39,331 nucleotides of DNA, taken from a virus. This document shows positions 5,645-13,273 of this stretch, piece after piece (within the stretch, counting starts at the first letter, position 1; each line of letters opens with the position of its first letter). Both the position numbers and the translations under genes were made by a program. Under the pieces are notes generated by a model. It worked only from the letters and a program-made list of their open reading frames with translations, made no database searches and was not told the origin of the DNA. The stretch covers positions 1 through 39,331 of IMG/VR virus record IMGVR_UViG_3300033143_006496; one strand, given 5' to 3'.

Positions 5645-6244
5645 ATGATATTATTAAGAGTGATGAGTCTTAAAATGAACGATGAGTTGATTGAGCAAAT
5701 AGTAAGTGCATACATTGATGGAGAGTCATTGTCGGCAGTAGGTAAACGATTCGGGATTTCATATGGCACTGTCTATAACTATGTCAAAAGGCACAACGAT
5801 GGCATACATTTACGAAGGCGAACTAAGCCTGGTGCTAAGACTGGAAAGACGAGGAAGTTTCCTGAAATTTCATCAAGCTGGTATGACAACTTTATATATA
5901 AAGAAAGGTTTGAGTTTTTGAATAGCATTATATTAAAGATGATGAAGCGGGGAACAACGGGAATCGTTTATGATGCAGACCAATATATGGATTTTATCGA
6001 ATTCTTCTATTATAGACCTAAGTTTATGAGCATGTGGAATAATTGGGTCAGTAGTGGAAGAAATAAATGGTTGCGACCAGTATTGACACATAGAATTCAC
6101 AAAGGTGAAGGTGGTTTTGATACATTGCCTAACTTATATTTTGTGACTATGTTTGAGAAACGTTGTCAGGGTTCTATTGGTTTTGACGAGTGGAAATTAT
6201 TAAAATTTGTTATAAAGTCAAACATTTCAGATTATTTTAGTTAA
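5645..6244 (+). CDS. HTH-containing DNA-binding protein
   Basis: Up to 199 residues. Residues 14-50 form a resolvase/transposase-like helix-turn-helix ('I-x-x-A-Y-x-x-G-E-S-L-x-x-V-G-K-R-F-G-I-S-Y-G-T-V-Y-N-Y-V'), followed by a basic stretch (LRRRTKPGAKTGKTRK). The rest is aromatic-rich and not recognised. It lacks a visible catalytic motif, so a regulator or a homing-endonuclease-like protein with its DNA-binding part are both possible. Start codons at 5645, 5663 and 5675 are all in frame and none has a strong ribosome site, so the N-terminus is uncertain. It lies next to the repeat-rich region, which could contain its targets. Confidence 0.65.
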   Translation: MILLRVMSLKMNDELIEQIVSAYIDGESLSAVGKRFGISYGTVYNYVKRHNDGIHLRRRTKPGAKTGKTRKFPEISSSWYDNFIYKERFEFLNSIILKMMKRGTTGIVYDADQYMDFIEFFYYRPKFMSMWNNWVSSGRNKWLRPVLTHRIHKGEGGFDTLPNLYFVTMFEKRCQGSIGFDEWKLLKFVIKSNISDYFS

Positions 6245-6251
6245 ATGATTT

Positions 6252-6300
6252 ATTAAGGCCAGATTAAGGACACAAAATGGGCTGATTGATGTGATACAAT
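6252..6300 (+). promoter_or_regulatory. possible promoter with paired ATTAAG boxes
   Basis: ATTAAG at 6252 and 6263 (11 bp apart) lies upstream of TACAAT at 6295-6300. The same spacing, box to box to -10, occurs at 19261-19309. It would drive the operon starting at 6333. Confidence 0.4.
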
Positions 6301-6332
6301 TAGACTAAGCTTAGGAGAGCTAGGAGAAAACA

Positions 6333-7148
6333 GTGGCATACCCAGATATAGATATTTTTAATAAATTTAAAAAATCGTTATGTAAAGCTTCAGAAGAGGT
6401 AATTGAAGAAGAGTTGCGTTCTATGAGCGAACATTTAAAAACGTCTTTTGATATTATAGTCGATAAAGAAAAAAGTGGGATTGACATATCTAAATATATT
6501 GCATCAGAACCGTTTATAGACAAAGATATAGATAAATTGTTAAAAACAGAACATTCTCGATTTTCTTCTATGCTTGGAAGTTCGTACACAGCAAGAGGTG
6601 CATCAACATCTGAAGATATTTACACGGCTGGATATCCAAAGATTTTAGAAAAATCAGTACCTAAATTTAGACGTAAGATTTTTAAAATACAATTAATGGA
6701 TTTGACAAGCATTATGTCTATTGGAACAACATTGCCGAATTTTATGTGTACTAGAGGTGTTCCTCGTGATGCAAAAATTATTCATGCAATAATAGAGGTG
6801 AAGCCAAAAGGCAGAGATTCTTGGGTTATAAAAATATTATATGAGCATCCAAGCTTTGATGAAATTCTTGGAAATGAAACATATCCAGAAATTGATGTTG
6901 AATATGGTACACTTATGGAAATGAATGAAATTATTGTTGCAGACCAAATCAAACTCAATAAAGTGTTAGATGCATTTGACCCAGCATATATTATGGATGT
7001 GCCTGACGATTGCAAAGGTGTAAGCAAAAAATATAAATTAAGTTTTGATGTTGCAGACGTTAAGTGGGGGTCAATAAGTGAAGGTGCTGATATAGAATGT
7101 GGGACAACAAGTGAAGGCTTGAGATTAGCACTTGTTGGAGAACCTTGA
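6333..7148 (+). CDS. hypothetical protein, operon leader
   Basis: A 271-residue protein starting at GTG (6333), five bases after AGGAGAAAA; no upstream ATG fits. No family was recognised. The N-terminal third is charged and helical. The centre contains a beta-rich segment and the C-terminus is acidic. It is the first gene of a rightward run to 12352 and lies 45 bases before the Fe-S nuclease. A structural or DNA-metabolism role cannot be separated from sequence alone. Confidence 0.7.
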   Translation: MAYPDIDIFNKFKKSLCKASEEVIEEELRSMSEHLKTSFDIIVDKEKSGIDISKYIASEPFIDKDIDKLLKTEHSRFSSMLGSSYTARGASTSEDIYTAGYPKILEKSVPKFRRKIFKIQLMDLTSIMSIGTTLPNFMCTRGVPRDAKIIHAIIEVKPKGRDSWVIKILYEHPSFDEILGNETYPEIDVEYGTLMEMNEIIVADQIKLNKVLDAFDPAYIMDVPDDCKGVSKKYKLSFDVADVKWGSISEGADIECGTTSEGLRLALVGEP

Positions 7149-7193
7149 GTAGATGGTGGATTTACAATATCGATAGAATAAAGGAATTAAAAA

Positions 7194-8087
7194 ATGACAG
7201 ATGTTTATAGAAAAGGTAAATATAGTTTTGATGTAGAGCCGCTTGTTGGTCATGTAACCCGAGTTTTAGAAAGCAAAGGAAAGGTCAAAAGAAAGCGTAT
7301 GTTTGCTTCTAGTGCTGGTTGGTGTGCAAGGCAAAATGTGTTAACTAAATTGGCACCTGAAGATATGATGTCAACAATGGGTGCATCTTCACAGTTCTAT
7401 TTTAGCATTGGAAACGCAGTGCATGAAACGTTAGAACGCGCGTTTAAAAAAGCAAGAATATTGATAGATGCTGAAATTCCAGTAAATATGTCTGAAGTAA
7501 ATATGGGTGGACGTATAGACTATTTATTAATAGAAGATGGTAATTTAGTTATCGCAGATGCAAAAACATGTGGGAAAATTCCAGCACGACCAAAATATCA
7601 ACAACCCGAACAGCTTATGACATATGGACTTATGAGTGGAATTGAGCGTTTAAAGCTCATTTATTTTAGTAGAAATGTTGCTAGTTGGGATGGCCGGCTT
7701 TATATGAAAACGTTTGATGTTATTCCAGATATCAAAAAAGTTACTAAAGTTATTGCACGTGGCCATGTTTATGCACAAGAAGAATTAATTCCAGAAAGAC
7801 CATGGAACGCACCGTCCAGATGCGGGTTTTGTCCATTCACGAAATTTTGTTTTGATGAAGTAAAAGAAGACAATATTTTTACATGGACTGGAGAAGGCGC
7901 TCCATCAAGTTCTAGTTATATTAAAGAAAAAGTAGAAAAGGAGGCATTATTATTAGCTAAGAAATTATATGCTGGACGAAAGGACCGTAGACGTAAAATA
8001 ATTATGAATTTGCTAGATGATAATATGTTAGTTAGTGAATTTTCAATAAGTACAATTGATATATTAAAGAAACATTTAAAAAAATAA
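7194..8087 (+). CDS. Cas4/RecB-like PD-(D/E)XK nuclease with Fe-S cysteines
   Basis: A 297-residue protein with the layout of the PDDEXK_1 (Cas4, AddB C-terminal, RecB-like) family. A lone Cys near residue 44 ('G-W-C-A-R') and a later C-x2-C-x5-C (about residues 210-219) would hold a 4Fe-4S cluster. The nuclease core shows His77-Glu78, Asp109 ('G-G-R-I-D-Y'), Asp122-x-Lys124 ('A-D-A-K') and the 'Q-x-x-x-Q-L-x-x-Y' helix near 137-144. Such proteins cut ssDNA 5' or 3' ends in recombination, repair or spacer acquisition. No cas1, cas2 or CRISPR repeats are visible, so a phage recombination or DNA-processing role is more likely. All key residues appear intact. Confidence 0.85.
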   Translation: MTDVYRKGKYSFDVEPLVGHVTRVLESKGKVKRKRMFASSAGWCARQNVLTKLAPEDMMSTMGASSQFYFSIGNAVHETLERAFKKARILIDAEIPVNMSEVNMGGRIDYLLIEDGNLVIADAKTCGKIPARPKYQQPEQLMTYGLMSGIERLKLIYFSRNVASWDGRLYMKTFDVIPDIKKVTKVIARGHVYAQEELIPERPWNAPSRCGFCPFTKFCFDEVKEDNIFTWTGEGAPSSSSYIKEKVEKEALLLAKKLYAGRKDRRRKIIMNLLDDNMLVSEFSISTIDILKKHLKK

Positions 8088-8098
8088 AGGAGATTTAA

Positions 8099-9043
8099 GT
8101 GAGCATTAGAAAAATTTGGATAGTTTTAGTTATGTTATTTGTTGCAATGTCATTGTCATCATGTTATTGGTGGAAAGACATTGAGCGAGATGAAGTTGGC
8201 ATTGCTTTATATAAAAATGAAATTGAGTCTTGCAAAAGTGCCGGTGTTTATACAGATGGTCGATGGTATGCAGACATGGACAAAGTTTCACTAGAGACTA
8301 TGACATTTAGCGTTAGTGACCCAGAAGTTGCAACACGAGACAATCAGTTGGTTGGCATTACAATTACACTTCAAGTTCAACGAAGTTCTGAATGTAATGC
8401 ATTGCAACAAATGTTTACAAATTGGCCATCACTTGTAAAAGATAATGAAGCTGTAATTCACAACGTAACCGCAATTACACGTGAGGGTATTAAAACGGGA
8501 ACTCGTTCATTTTCACTTATTCAATTGTTAGATGATAGAAATGGACTTGCTAATGCAATATCAGAGCATGTCTCTGAAGACTCTGCGAAGTTCGCAGTGA
8601 ACATAATTAACATTACAATAGAGAATATTGGGCTAGACCCTGCATATGCGCAGCTGATGAATGACAAAGCTTTAATGACTGCTGAAATTGACAAAGAATT
8701 ACGACGTCAGGATTTGGTGGAACAAAAAGCGGCAACAGATGCCTTAGAACAAGAAAATAGAACTATTGTATATGAACAACAATTATTGGCTGAAGCTGCG
8801 TTGACCGAGGTTGAGGTAGAGATTGCTAGACGCGAAGGAGAGAAAACTCAAGCCGCTCAAGAAGTGTATTTACTAAATGATAAAGCATATAACCTAGAGC
8901 TTATGAAACGAATGGCTGATGTTTTTGGCGACCAAGCAGTTATATACTTTGTTGAAAGTTTGGAAGACTTGACATTGTTACTGACTGGCCAAGGTGCTGT
9001 ATTGCCATTGCCATCAACAAATCCAGGACAAGGTAATCAATAA
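8099..9043 (+). CDS. SPFH/band-7 (prohibitin-like) lipoprotein
   Basis: A 314-residue protein starting at GTG (8099) after AAAGGAG. Residues 1-22 form a lipoprotein signal ending in 'L-S-S-C', so Cys22 would be lipidated. The next ~150 residues resemble an SPFH/prohibitin domain ('S-V-S-D-P-E-V-A-T-R-D-N-Q-L-V-G-I-T-I-T-L-Q-V' type pattern, where a beta-rich domain follows the membrane anchor). Residues ~195-265 form a long Glu/Ala/Lys-rich coiled coil. SPFH proteins assemble membrane rings or microdomains. A lipid-anchored version encoded by a phage is unusual. It overlaps the next membrane gene by one base (TAATG), implying coupled expression. Confidence 0.75.
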   Translation: MSIRKIWIVLVMLFVAMSLSSCYWWKDIERDEVGIALYKNEIESCKSAGVYTDGRWYADMDKVSLETMTFSVSDPEVATRDNQLVGITITLQVQRSSECNALQQMFTNWPSLVKDNEAVIHNVTAITREGIKTGTRSFSLIQLLDDRNGLANAISEHVSEDSAKFAVNIINITIENIGLDPAYAQLMNDKALMTAEIDKELRRQDLVEQKAATDALEQENRTIVYEQQLLAEAALTEVEVEIARREGEKTQAAQEVYLLNDKAYNLELMKRMADVFGDQAVIYFVESLEDLTLLLTGQGAVLPLPSTNPGQGNQ

Positions 9044-9276
9044 TGTTTATCAAAGGTCTAGTTGGTTTTTTCGTTTTGCTTCTTGGTATAATGCTCACAT
9101 TGTTGGTTCTTGCTTTATTTTACACGGGACTTACATGGTCATTACGTTTGTTTTTTTTAGCTATTGGTTATAATACAGAAGTGCATGCATCATGGCTACG
9201 CGATGGGTTTGCGACTTTCAAAGAACGTAGAAAAGTAAAGCGCGCGACTAAAATAGAAAAAGAGCAAAAGGAATAA
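9043..9276 (+). CDS. small membrane protein
   Basis: A 77-residue protein with one long or two closely spaced transmembrane segments (about residues 5-44) and a strongly basic cytoplasmic tail (residues 55-77). The start overlaps the stop of the SPFH-like lipoprotein gene, so the two are likely made in fixed ratio and may act together at the membrane. No family was recognised. Holin or lysis function is possible but unsupported because the lysis genes lie elsewhere. Confidence 0.7.
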   Translation: MFIKGLVGFFVLLLGIMLTLLVLALFYTGLTWSLRLFFLAIGYNTEVHASWLRDGFATFKERRKVKRATKIEKEQKE

Positions 9277-9279
9277 ATA

Positions 9280-9783
9280 ATGTTCGCAGGTATATCTGAA
9301 TACCAAACTATGCATCAGGTGTACCTGCGTTCAAAGGCAACTAAAATTTTGGAAACTGCCGGTGAATATTTTATTTGTCCACAAAATGAAAAAAAAGAAT
9401 CGCCATCATTAACAATAGAAATTGTTGAACAAGTAATTTGTTATGCAAAACATAAAAAATTGAAATTAACAAAACTATATGTTAGTCCAAATTTACAACT
9501 TGTAGGAGAATCTATTGTAGACATGATGAATACAAAAACAATTGAAGAGTTTAATGGTGGTGATGATATTGTAGTAGAGGTGATTTTAAAAGAAGATAGC
9601 ACTAATGATTACTATGAATGGAAATTTAGTGCCCAAAAAAATACGTATGCTTATTCAACGGCAACAACAACAAATAATATATTGTCACCAGCAGAGCCAA
9701 AGAAAATTTGTTACTTTTGCAACAACGAGGCAATAATTGGAAACTTATGCAAAGGCTGTAACGAATCTATAGAGGATAAATAA
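9280..9783 (+). CDS. zinc-ribbon-tailed hypothetical protein
   Basis: A 167-residue protein. The last 30 residues hold C-x2-C (Cys143, Cys146) and C-x2-C (about Cys155, Cys158), a compact zinc ribbon. The N-terminal part is mixed alpha/beta and unrecognised. It begins three bases after the preceding stop and ends in a TAATG overlap with the SH3b gene, placing it in the same membrane-associated operon. The function of the N-terminal domain is unknown. Confidence 0.7.
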   Translation: MFAGISEYQTMHQVYLRSKATKILETAGEYFICPQNEKKESPSLTIEIVEQVICYAKHKKLKLTKLYVSPNLQLVGESIVDMMNTKTIEEFNGGDDIVVEVILKEDSTNDYYEWKFSAQKNTYAYSTATTTNNILSPAEPKKICYFCNNEAIIGNLCKGCNESIEDK

Positions 9784-10190
9784 TGTTACGGCGTAAATTT
9801 GTCAACATATTGATACCATTATTTTTATTATTTATTATTTTATTGTTTTCATTGTTCCTTCGCAAAACTTCAAATTACGAACTTGAATATACAATATATA
9901 CAGTCACTTCTGAACCTATATCAACACCAATTCAAATTACTAAAACTTTAGTTCCAACAATTCAAATCGAAATTCAAAGCTTTGGAATTGTAGAAGTTGA
10001 TAATTTGAATTTACGAGAATGTCCTGGAATTGATTGTAAAATAATTCAAACTTTACAAGCTGGTGATTCGTTTGAAATTGCAACAATTGAAACGGTTGAA
10101 ATTGATAATAGTATTTGGCTTTGTAATTTCGAAACAAATTGTGCTAATTCTAAATTTATGAGAATTGTAAACTCAGAGGATTTGAAATGA
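9783..10190 (+). CDS. membrane-anchored SH3b-domain protein
   Basis: A 135-residue protein with an N-terminal transmembrane anchor (about residues 8-27), a Thr/Pro-rich linker (residues 35-62) and a C-terminal bacterial SH3 domain. The SH3b signature is 'L-N-L-R-x-x-P-G-x-x-x-K-I-I-x-x-L-x-x-G-D' at about residues 76-96. Bacterial SH3 domains usually bind cell-wall peptides. With its anchor the domain should face the outside of the membrane. Two extra Cys pairs in the domain may form disulfides. The Thr-Pro linker style is common in Chloroflexota proteins, a weak host hint. It overlaps both neighbours by 1-4 bases. Confidence 0.75.
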   Translation: MLRRKFVNILIPLFLLFIILLFSLFLRKTSNYELEYTIYTVTSEPISTPIQITKTLVPTIQIEIQSFGIVEVDNLNLRECPGIDCKIIQTLQAGDSFEIATIETVEIDNSIWLCNFETNCANSKFMRIVNSEDLK

Positions 10191-10633
10191 GAAGAACAAA
10201 GGGATTTGTAAAAGATAAAAATCATTATATAGTTCGAACTTATGTGCAAAATGTAATGAAAAACAAATATAATGGAATTCCAATTACAATTATGGACACT
10301 TCAGAACTTGGAGGTTTGTTTTTAGATTGGATTTTGATAATTGGTTCATTATCAATTTATATTGAAGTTAAGACCGGTGATAAGTATGACCGCAAAAATC
10401 ACAACTTAAGGCCTGGTGAATTTGAATTTATTACTAAAACTCATGCTCCAGTTTGGATTGTTGCTAGCTATTTACACCTAGATATTATGATGCATACATA
10501 TGGACCAATAGCTCAATTTTTATGGGAAAACGCGCCTTGTTTTAATGAAAACAAAGAAACAAAATATATTGATAGAAGTGTAGAATTGTTGTTGCAATCG
10601 GAACAAAACATAAAAATAGAAGGTATAAAATGA
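10187..10633 (+). CDS. small PD-(D/E)XK nuclease-like protein
   Basis: A 148-residue protein with a compact nuclease core: 'G-G-L-F-L-D-W' (Asp47), 'I-E-V-K-T-G' (Glu60, Lys62) and a following 'G-E-F-E-F' (about residues 77-81). This order resembles VRR-NUC-type or Holliday-junction-resolvase-like PD-(D/E)XK enzymes. Family-level assignment is by motif only. The likely role is structure-specific DNA cleavage during phage replication or packaging. It overlaps both neighbours by four bases. Confidence 0.65.
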   Translation: MRRTKGFVKDKNHYIVRTYVQNVMKNKYNGIPITIMDTSELGGLFLDWILIIGSLSIYIEVKTGDKYDRKNHNLRPGEFEFITKTHAPVWIVASYLHLDIMMHTYGPIAQFLWENAPCFNENKETKYIDRSVELLLQSEQNIKIEGIK

Positions 10634-11334
10634 TTTGGATTATACGTATTTATACATATTTGTTGTTAACTTACACTGGGTGGCGTACTTATGATTTCAT
10701 GTCGACTCAATTGCCCGACACCGACACTGGAATGATTATTGCTTTATTGTTTTTATTAGCAACAGAAATTGGGATGATTATATGGCACGAAGCTTCTATG
10801 CACCACGTAACCACCGATATTCAATTATTTATTAGCACAACGTTAATGTGGATAGACTTTTTTGGGGCTACTGGAGCTGGAATTGCAGATATGATTTTAC
10901 GCCAGACTGTAACTGCAGACTTTGTAATACCAGAAAGGTTCGCAACCATACTTGTCTACGGGTTACCTGTGGCAGTCGCCTTGAACGTGGCGGGCGCACT
11001 CTTATTTATATCTAATGATGCTGACACTCAGTTGTCCAGCGCTAAGCGGTCCGTGAAGCTTGAGTTATTGACTGCGGCTTTGAAGGAAATAAGAAGCAAT
11101 AAAACAGAATTGTCAAATGAAATGCTGCCCGAAATGCTTAGCTCTTTGCTTGGAAGAGGAAAGTTAAAAAAAGATGTTAAAAAAACATTACCGGCTATTG
11201 TGAAAAGGAGAACATCAACATTTAAAATACAGACTTTTGAATGTTCTAAAGGCCACGTATTTGAAGGCAAATCAAGAAATAAAAGATGTCCAGATTGTGG
11301 TGGTAAGCCAAAACGAGTGAGGAAAGCAAAATAA
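10630..11334 (+). CDS. multi-pass membrane protein with C-terminal zinc ribbon
   Basis: A 234-residue protein with about four transmembrane segments in residues 1-130 and a cytoplasmic basic tail. The tail ends in a zinc-ribbon-like motif: Cys-x3-His near residues 205-209 and C-x2-C at about 221-224. A helical charged linker separates the two parts. Membrane anchor plus zinc ribbon suggests recruitment of a soluble partner or nucleic acid to the membrane. No family name can be given. It overlaps the upstream gene by four bases. Confidence 0.7.
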   Translation: MIWIIRIYTYLLLTYTGWRTYDFMSTQLPDTDTGMIIALLFLLATEIGMIIWHEASMHHVTTDIQLFISTTLMWIDFFGATGAGIADMILRQTVTADFVIPERFATILVYGLPVAVALNVAGALLFISNDADTQLSSAKRSVKLELLTAALKEIRSNKTELSNEMLPEMLSSLLGRGKLKKDVKKTLPAIVKRRTSTFKIQTFECSKGHVFEGKSRNKRCPDCGGKPKRVRKAK

Positions 11335-11349
11335 TTTGGAGACTATAAT

Positions 11350-11463
11350 ATGACCGAGGCAGAAGCGTTGTTGGAAATAGCAGAAGCGATTAGAAATTTT
11401 AGTTTAACTTTAGGTACGCTTGGCTGGGTATTTTTAATTTTTAAAAATATGGGAAGTAATTAA
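11350..11463 (+). CDS. 37-residue single-pass membrane peptide
   Basis: A short ORF with GGAG eight bases before the ATG. It has an acidic N-terminus and one hydrophobic segment (residues 18-31). It overlaps the following ORF by one base (TAATG). Tandem micro-membrane peptides suggest holin, antiholin or membrane-modulating roles, unproved. Confidence 0.5.
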   Translation: MTEAEALLEIAEAIRNFSLTLGTLGWVFLIFKNMGSN

Positions 11464-11600
11464 TGAAAACATTAGAAATGCTAGAAATGATATTAGAATG
11501 GGCTGGTCAACATCCAATTTTATTTTTCTTTTTACTCATTACCATTGCAGAAATTATTACCGTGCCTTTCAAAACATATGCTAAATGGAGAGATATGTGA
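11463..11600 (+). CDS. 45-residue single-pass membrane peptide
   Basis: The ATG overlaps the previous stop. One hydrophobic segment (residues 19-35) is followed by a basic tail. It has no independent ribosome site, so translation probably depends on coupling to the 37-residue peptide. Function is unknown. Confidence 0.5.
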   Translation: MKTLEMLEMILEWAGQHPILFFFLLITIAEIITVPFKTYAKWRDM

Positions 11601-11625
11601 AAATAAACACAAAGGAGAGTAAGTA

Positions 11626-11829
11626 ATGGCTAGAAGAATTGTTTGGAATTATAGTTTGCCAAATGGCAAAAAGAAAGTGCGTCATGGCAAATTTTATAGC
11701 AAAATAAAACATCGGTCTGAATATATGGGCCAACAAATGGCTATGGTTCAACTTGACGGAAATACTAGAACGACTATGGTTCCTTATGAAGAATTATCGG
11801 AGGAGGATAATTATGATGGCTATAAATGA
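11626..11829 (+). CDS. small basic protein
   Basis: A 67-residue protein with a basic N-terminal half (many Lys/Arg in residues 1-32) and an acidic C-terminus. A strong AAAGGAGAG site precedes the ATG. It overlaps the start of the methyltransferase gene by 17 bases. Nucleic-acid binding is plausible from charge, but no motif confirms it. Confidence 0.6.
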   Translation: MARRIVWNYSLPNGKKKVRHGKFYSKIKHRSEYMGQQMAMVQLDGNTRTTMVPYEELSEEDNYDGYK

Positions 11830-12352
11830 ACAAATTATTGGAAATTCGCTTGAAATTTTGCCACAACTCAAAGACAAATCTATTGACATGATTTTGACAG
11901 ACCCACCGTACGATTTCACTTCAACACAAATTATTACATTGCATGATGAATTTAAAAGAATTTGTCGTGGAGTCATTATTGTTTTTGCTCCACCTGAAAA
12001 TCAATGGATTTTGCCAGCAGACCAATATGGATTTTGGACTAAGCCAATTTCAACTAAAAATACAATAAAAAGTTATTCACGTTTTGTAGAAATGATTTTT
12101 ATTTATGGTCGTAATAAGTGGAACCCAAAACGTCATTGGAGCCAATATGTTAACATATTCAATGATAGGGTAGACAGTACGAAAATTCACCCATTTAGAA
12201 AACCCCCTTCTTTAATAGAGAAATTTATACTAAATCATTCTGACCCTGGAGATTCTATCTTAGACCCGTTTGGTGGTTCAGGTGTTGTGTATGAACAAGC
12301 ACTAAAACACAATAGATATTGTATTAGTATAGAAATTAATGATATAATGTAA
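11813..12352 (+). CDS. small DNA adenine-N6 or cytosine-N4 methyltransferase
   Basis: A 179-residue SAM-dependent methyltransferase. Motif IV 'D-P-P-Y' is at residues 30-33 and motif I 'L-D-P-F-G-G-S-G' near 150-157, the order of beta-class amino-methyltransferases. The ATG at 11813 follows GGAGGAGGATAATT; the longer in-frame reading from 11753 lies inside the upstream gene. At 179 residues it is short and has little room for a target-recognition domain. No restriction endonuclease is adjacent, so it is probably a solitary phage enzyme that protects DNA or marks it. Specificity cannot be read. Confidence 0.8.
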   Translation: MMAINEQIIGNSLEILPQLKDKSIDMILTDPPYDFTSTQIITLHDEFKRICRGVIIVFAPPENQWILPADQYGFWTKPISTKNTIKSYSRFVEMIFIYGRNKWNPKRHWSQYVNIFNDRVDSTKIHPFRKPPSLIEKFILNHSDPGDSILDPFGGSGVVYEQALKHNRYCISIEINDIM

Positions 12353-12390
12353 ACAACGGGGGACACTTGCTCACTCTCCTATGCATTGTG

Positions 12391-12414
12391 GCTTCGGACT
12401 CGAAAGGGTCCGGA
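12391..12414 (+). terminator. hairpin after the methyltransferase gene
   Basis: CTTCGGACT and GGTCCGGAG pair with two G-T wobbles around a six-base loop. The run of T residues after it is short, so termination is plausible but not certain. Confidence 0.45.
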
Positions 12415-12418
12415 GTCA

Positions 12419-12484
12419 TTTAATCTTCTCTTAATGTACTCTTAATCTAGTCTTAATACTTAAATCTATTTTATATGTTACAAT
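12419..12484 (+). promoter_or_regulatory. Pho-box-like promoter of the tRNA array
   Basis: TTTAAT at 12419 and CTTAAT at 12430, 12441 and 12452 keep the 11-bp period. A fifth, degenerate unit falls at 12463. Ten bases then lead to TACAAT at 12479-12484. It lies directly upstream of the structured RNA region and the tRNA cluster and is the only strong promoter seen before the first tRNA. Confidence 0.7.
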
Positions 12485-12489
12485 GTCTT

Positions 12490-12975
12490 TGTTGAACGGC
12501 ACATTAACATGAAAAATCGAGAGCGGTAAGCAAAAAATCGCTGCCGCTCTTGAAAAATAATAATGATGATTCTAACGGCTGATGGAACTGGGCATATAAG
12601 AATGTACTTGGTAAAGCTAAAGCCAAGACTAGCCTTAAGCAAGCGAAATTTCTGATTATGCGCAGCCACCGGACTTCGGGCCGGATGAGCCAGCAAAATT
12701 GGTATATACCAGCGGTGTACTGATTTGGTTTAGCGACTGATGAGGCAAATGTGTCTAGCGGCACGGCAATAAGTCCATCACCCGCTAGAGTTATTATTAA
12801 CTTGGCCATTTAGTTATCATGACTAAATAATCAACACCTCAAAAAGAGAACAAGCCGATTGAGCTGAAAAGCAAGGGATGACAGGATTTGAGGCTGACAT
12901 AAATTGTCGTAAGGAGATTGGGAGTAAACCCAGCCAAGTTTATGTACAAATTAGAATTTTTGTGTTATTATCGGA
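12490..12975 (+). ncRNA. structured non-coding leader of the tRNA array
   Basis: About 480 bases without a credible ORF. Clear hairpins are AGAGCGG/CCGCTCT (12520-12550), CCGG/CCGG near 12669-12684, TCTAGCGG/CCGCTAGA (12754-12789) and ATTTAGT/ACTAAAT (12808-12828). At about 12875 GGGATGACAGGATTTGAGG resembles the 5' end of tmRNA, but no partner 3' strand is found nearby. It may be one or more stable RNAs or a processed leader. Confidence 0.4.
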
Positions 12976-12980
12976 AATAT

Positions 12981-13055
12981 GCTCTCTTAGCTCAGCCCGG
13001 CCAGAGCAGCCGCCTTGTAAGTGGCAGCGCAGTGGTTCGAATCCACTAGGGAGCT
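12981..13055 (+). tRNA. tRNA-Thr(TGT)
   Basis: Seven-bp acceptor GCTCTCT/AGGGAGC, D arm GCTC/GAGC, anticodon loop CTTGTAA and T arm AGTGG/CCACT with TTCGAAT. No encoded CCA. Confidence 0.9.
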
Positions 13056-13065
13056 CTTTTCAAAC

Positions 13066-13188
13066 GGGGATGACAGGTTTTCGACGGTGAATTAACGATA
13101 GCGGTAGGTGATAAATGCCCCAGTAAAAACACTGAAACTATCATAGAAAGTTAGTTTGGCGGACGCGGCTTCGATGTCGCCATCTCCA
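13066..13188 (+). ncRNA. ssrA-like: miniature tmRNA-like RNA
   Basis: The 5' end GGGGATGACAGGTTTTCGAC matches the tmRNA consensus and pairs with CATCTCC (13181-13187), including the G3-U70 wobble that marks alanine tmRNA. The T arm is GCGGC/GTCGC with a TTCGAT loop. An inner helix TTAAC-GATAG / CTATC-GTTAG (13092-13101 with 13138-13154) corresponds to tmRNA P2. Only about 36 bases lie inside, so there is no room for pseudoknots, and no LAA-type tag reading frame is seen. At 123 nt it is about one third of normal tmRNA length. Confidence 0.65.
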
Positions 13189-13192
13189 CTAT

Positions 13193-13266
13193 GCAGGTGT
13201 AGCTCAGTCTGGTAGAGCTGGAGGTTTCCAACCTCTGAGTCGCTGGTTCAAATCCAGTCACCCGCT
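13193..13266 (+). tRNA. tRNA-Gly(TCC)
   Basis: Acceptor GCAGGTG/CACCCGC with one A-C mismatch at pair 3-70, anticodon loop TTTCCAA, T arm GCTGG/CCAGT with TTCAAAT. Confidence 0.85.
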
Positions 13267-13273
13267 CCTATAT

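Noticed and set aside
12735-12790. Hammerhead ribozyme suggested by CTGATGAG
   Set aside because: The conserved GAAA after stem II and a matching cleavage site are absent.
12478-12809. Leftward open frames under the tRNA leader
   Set aside because: They have no ribosome site and coincide with strong RNA hairpins on the plus strand downstream of a plus-strand promoter.
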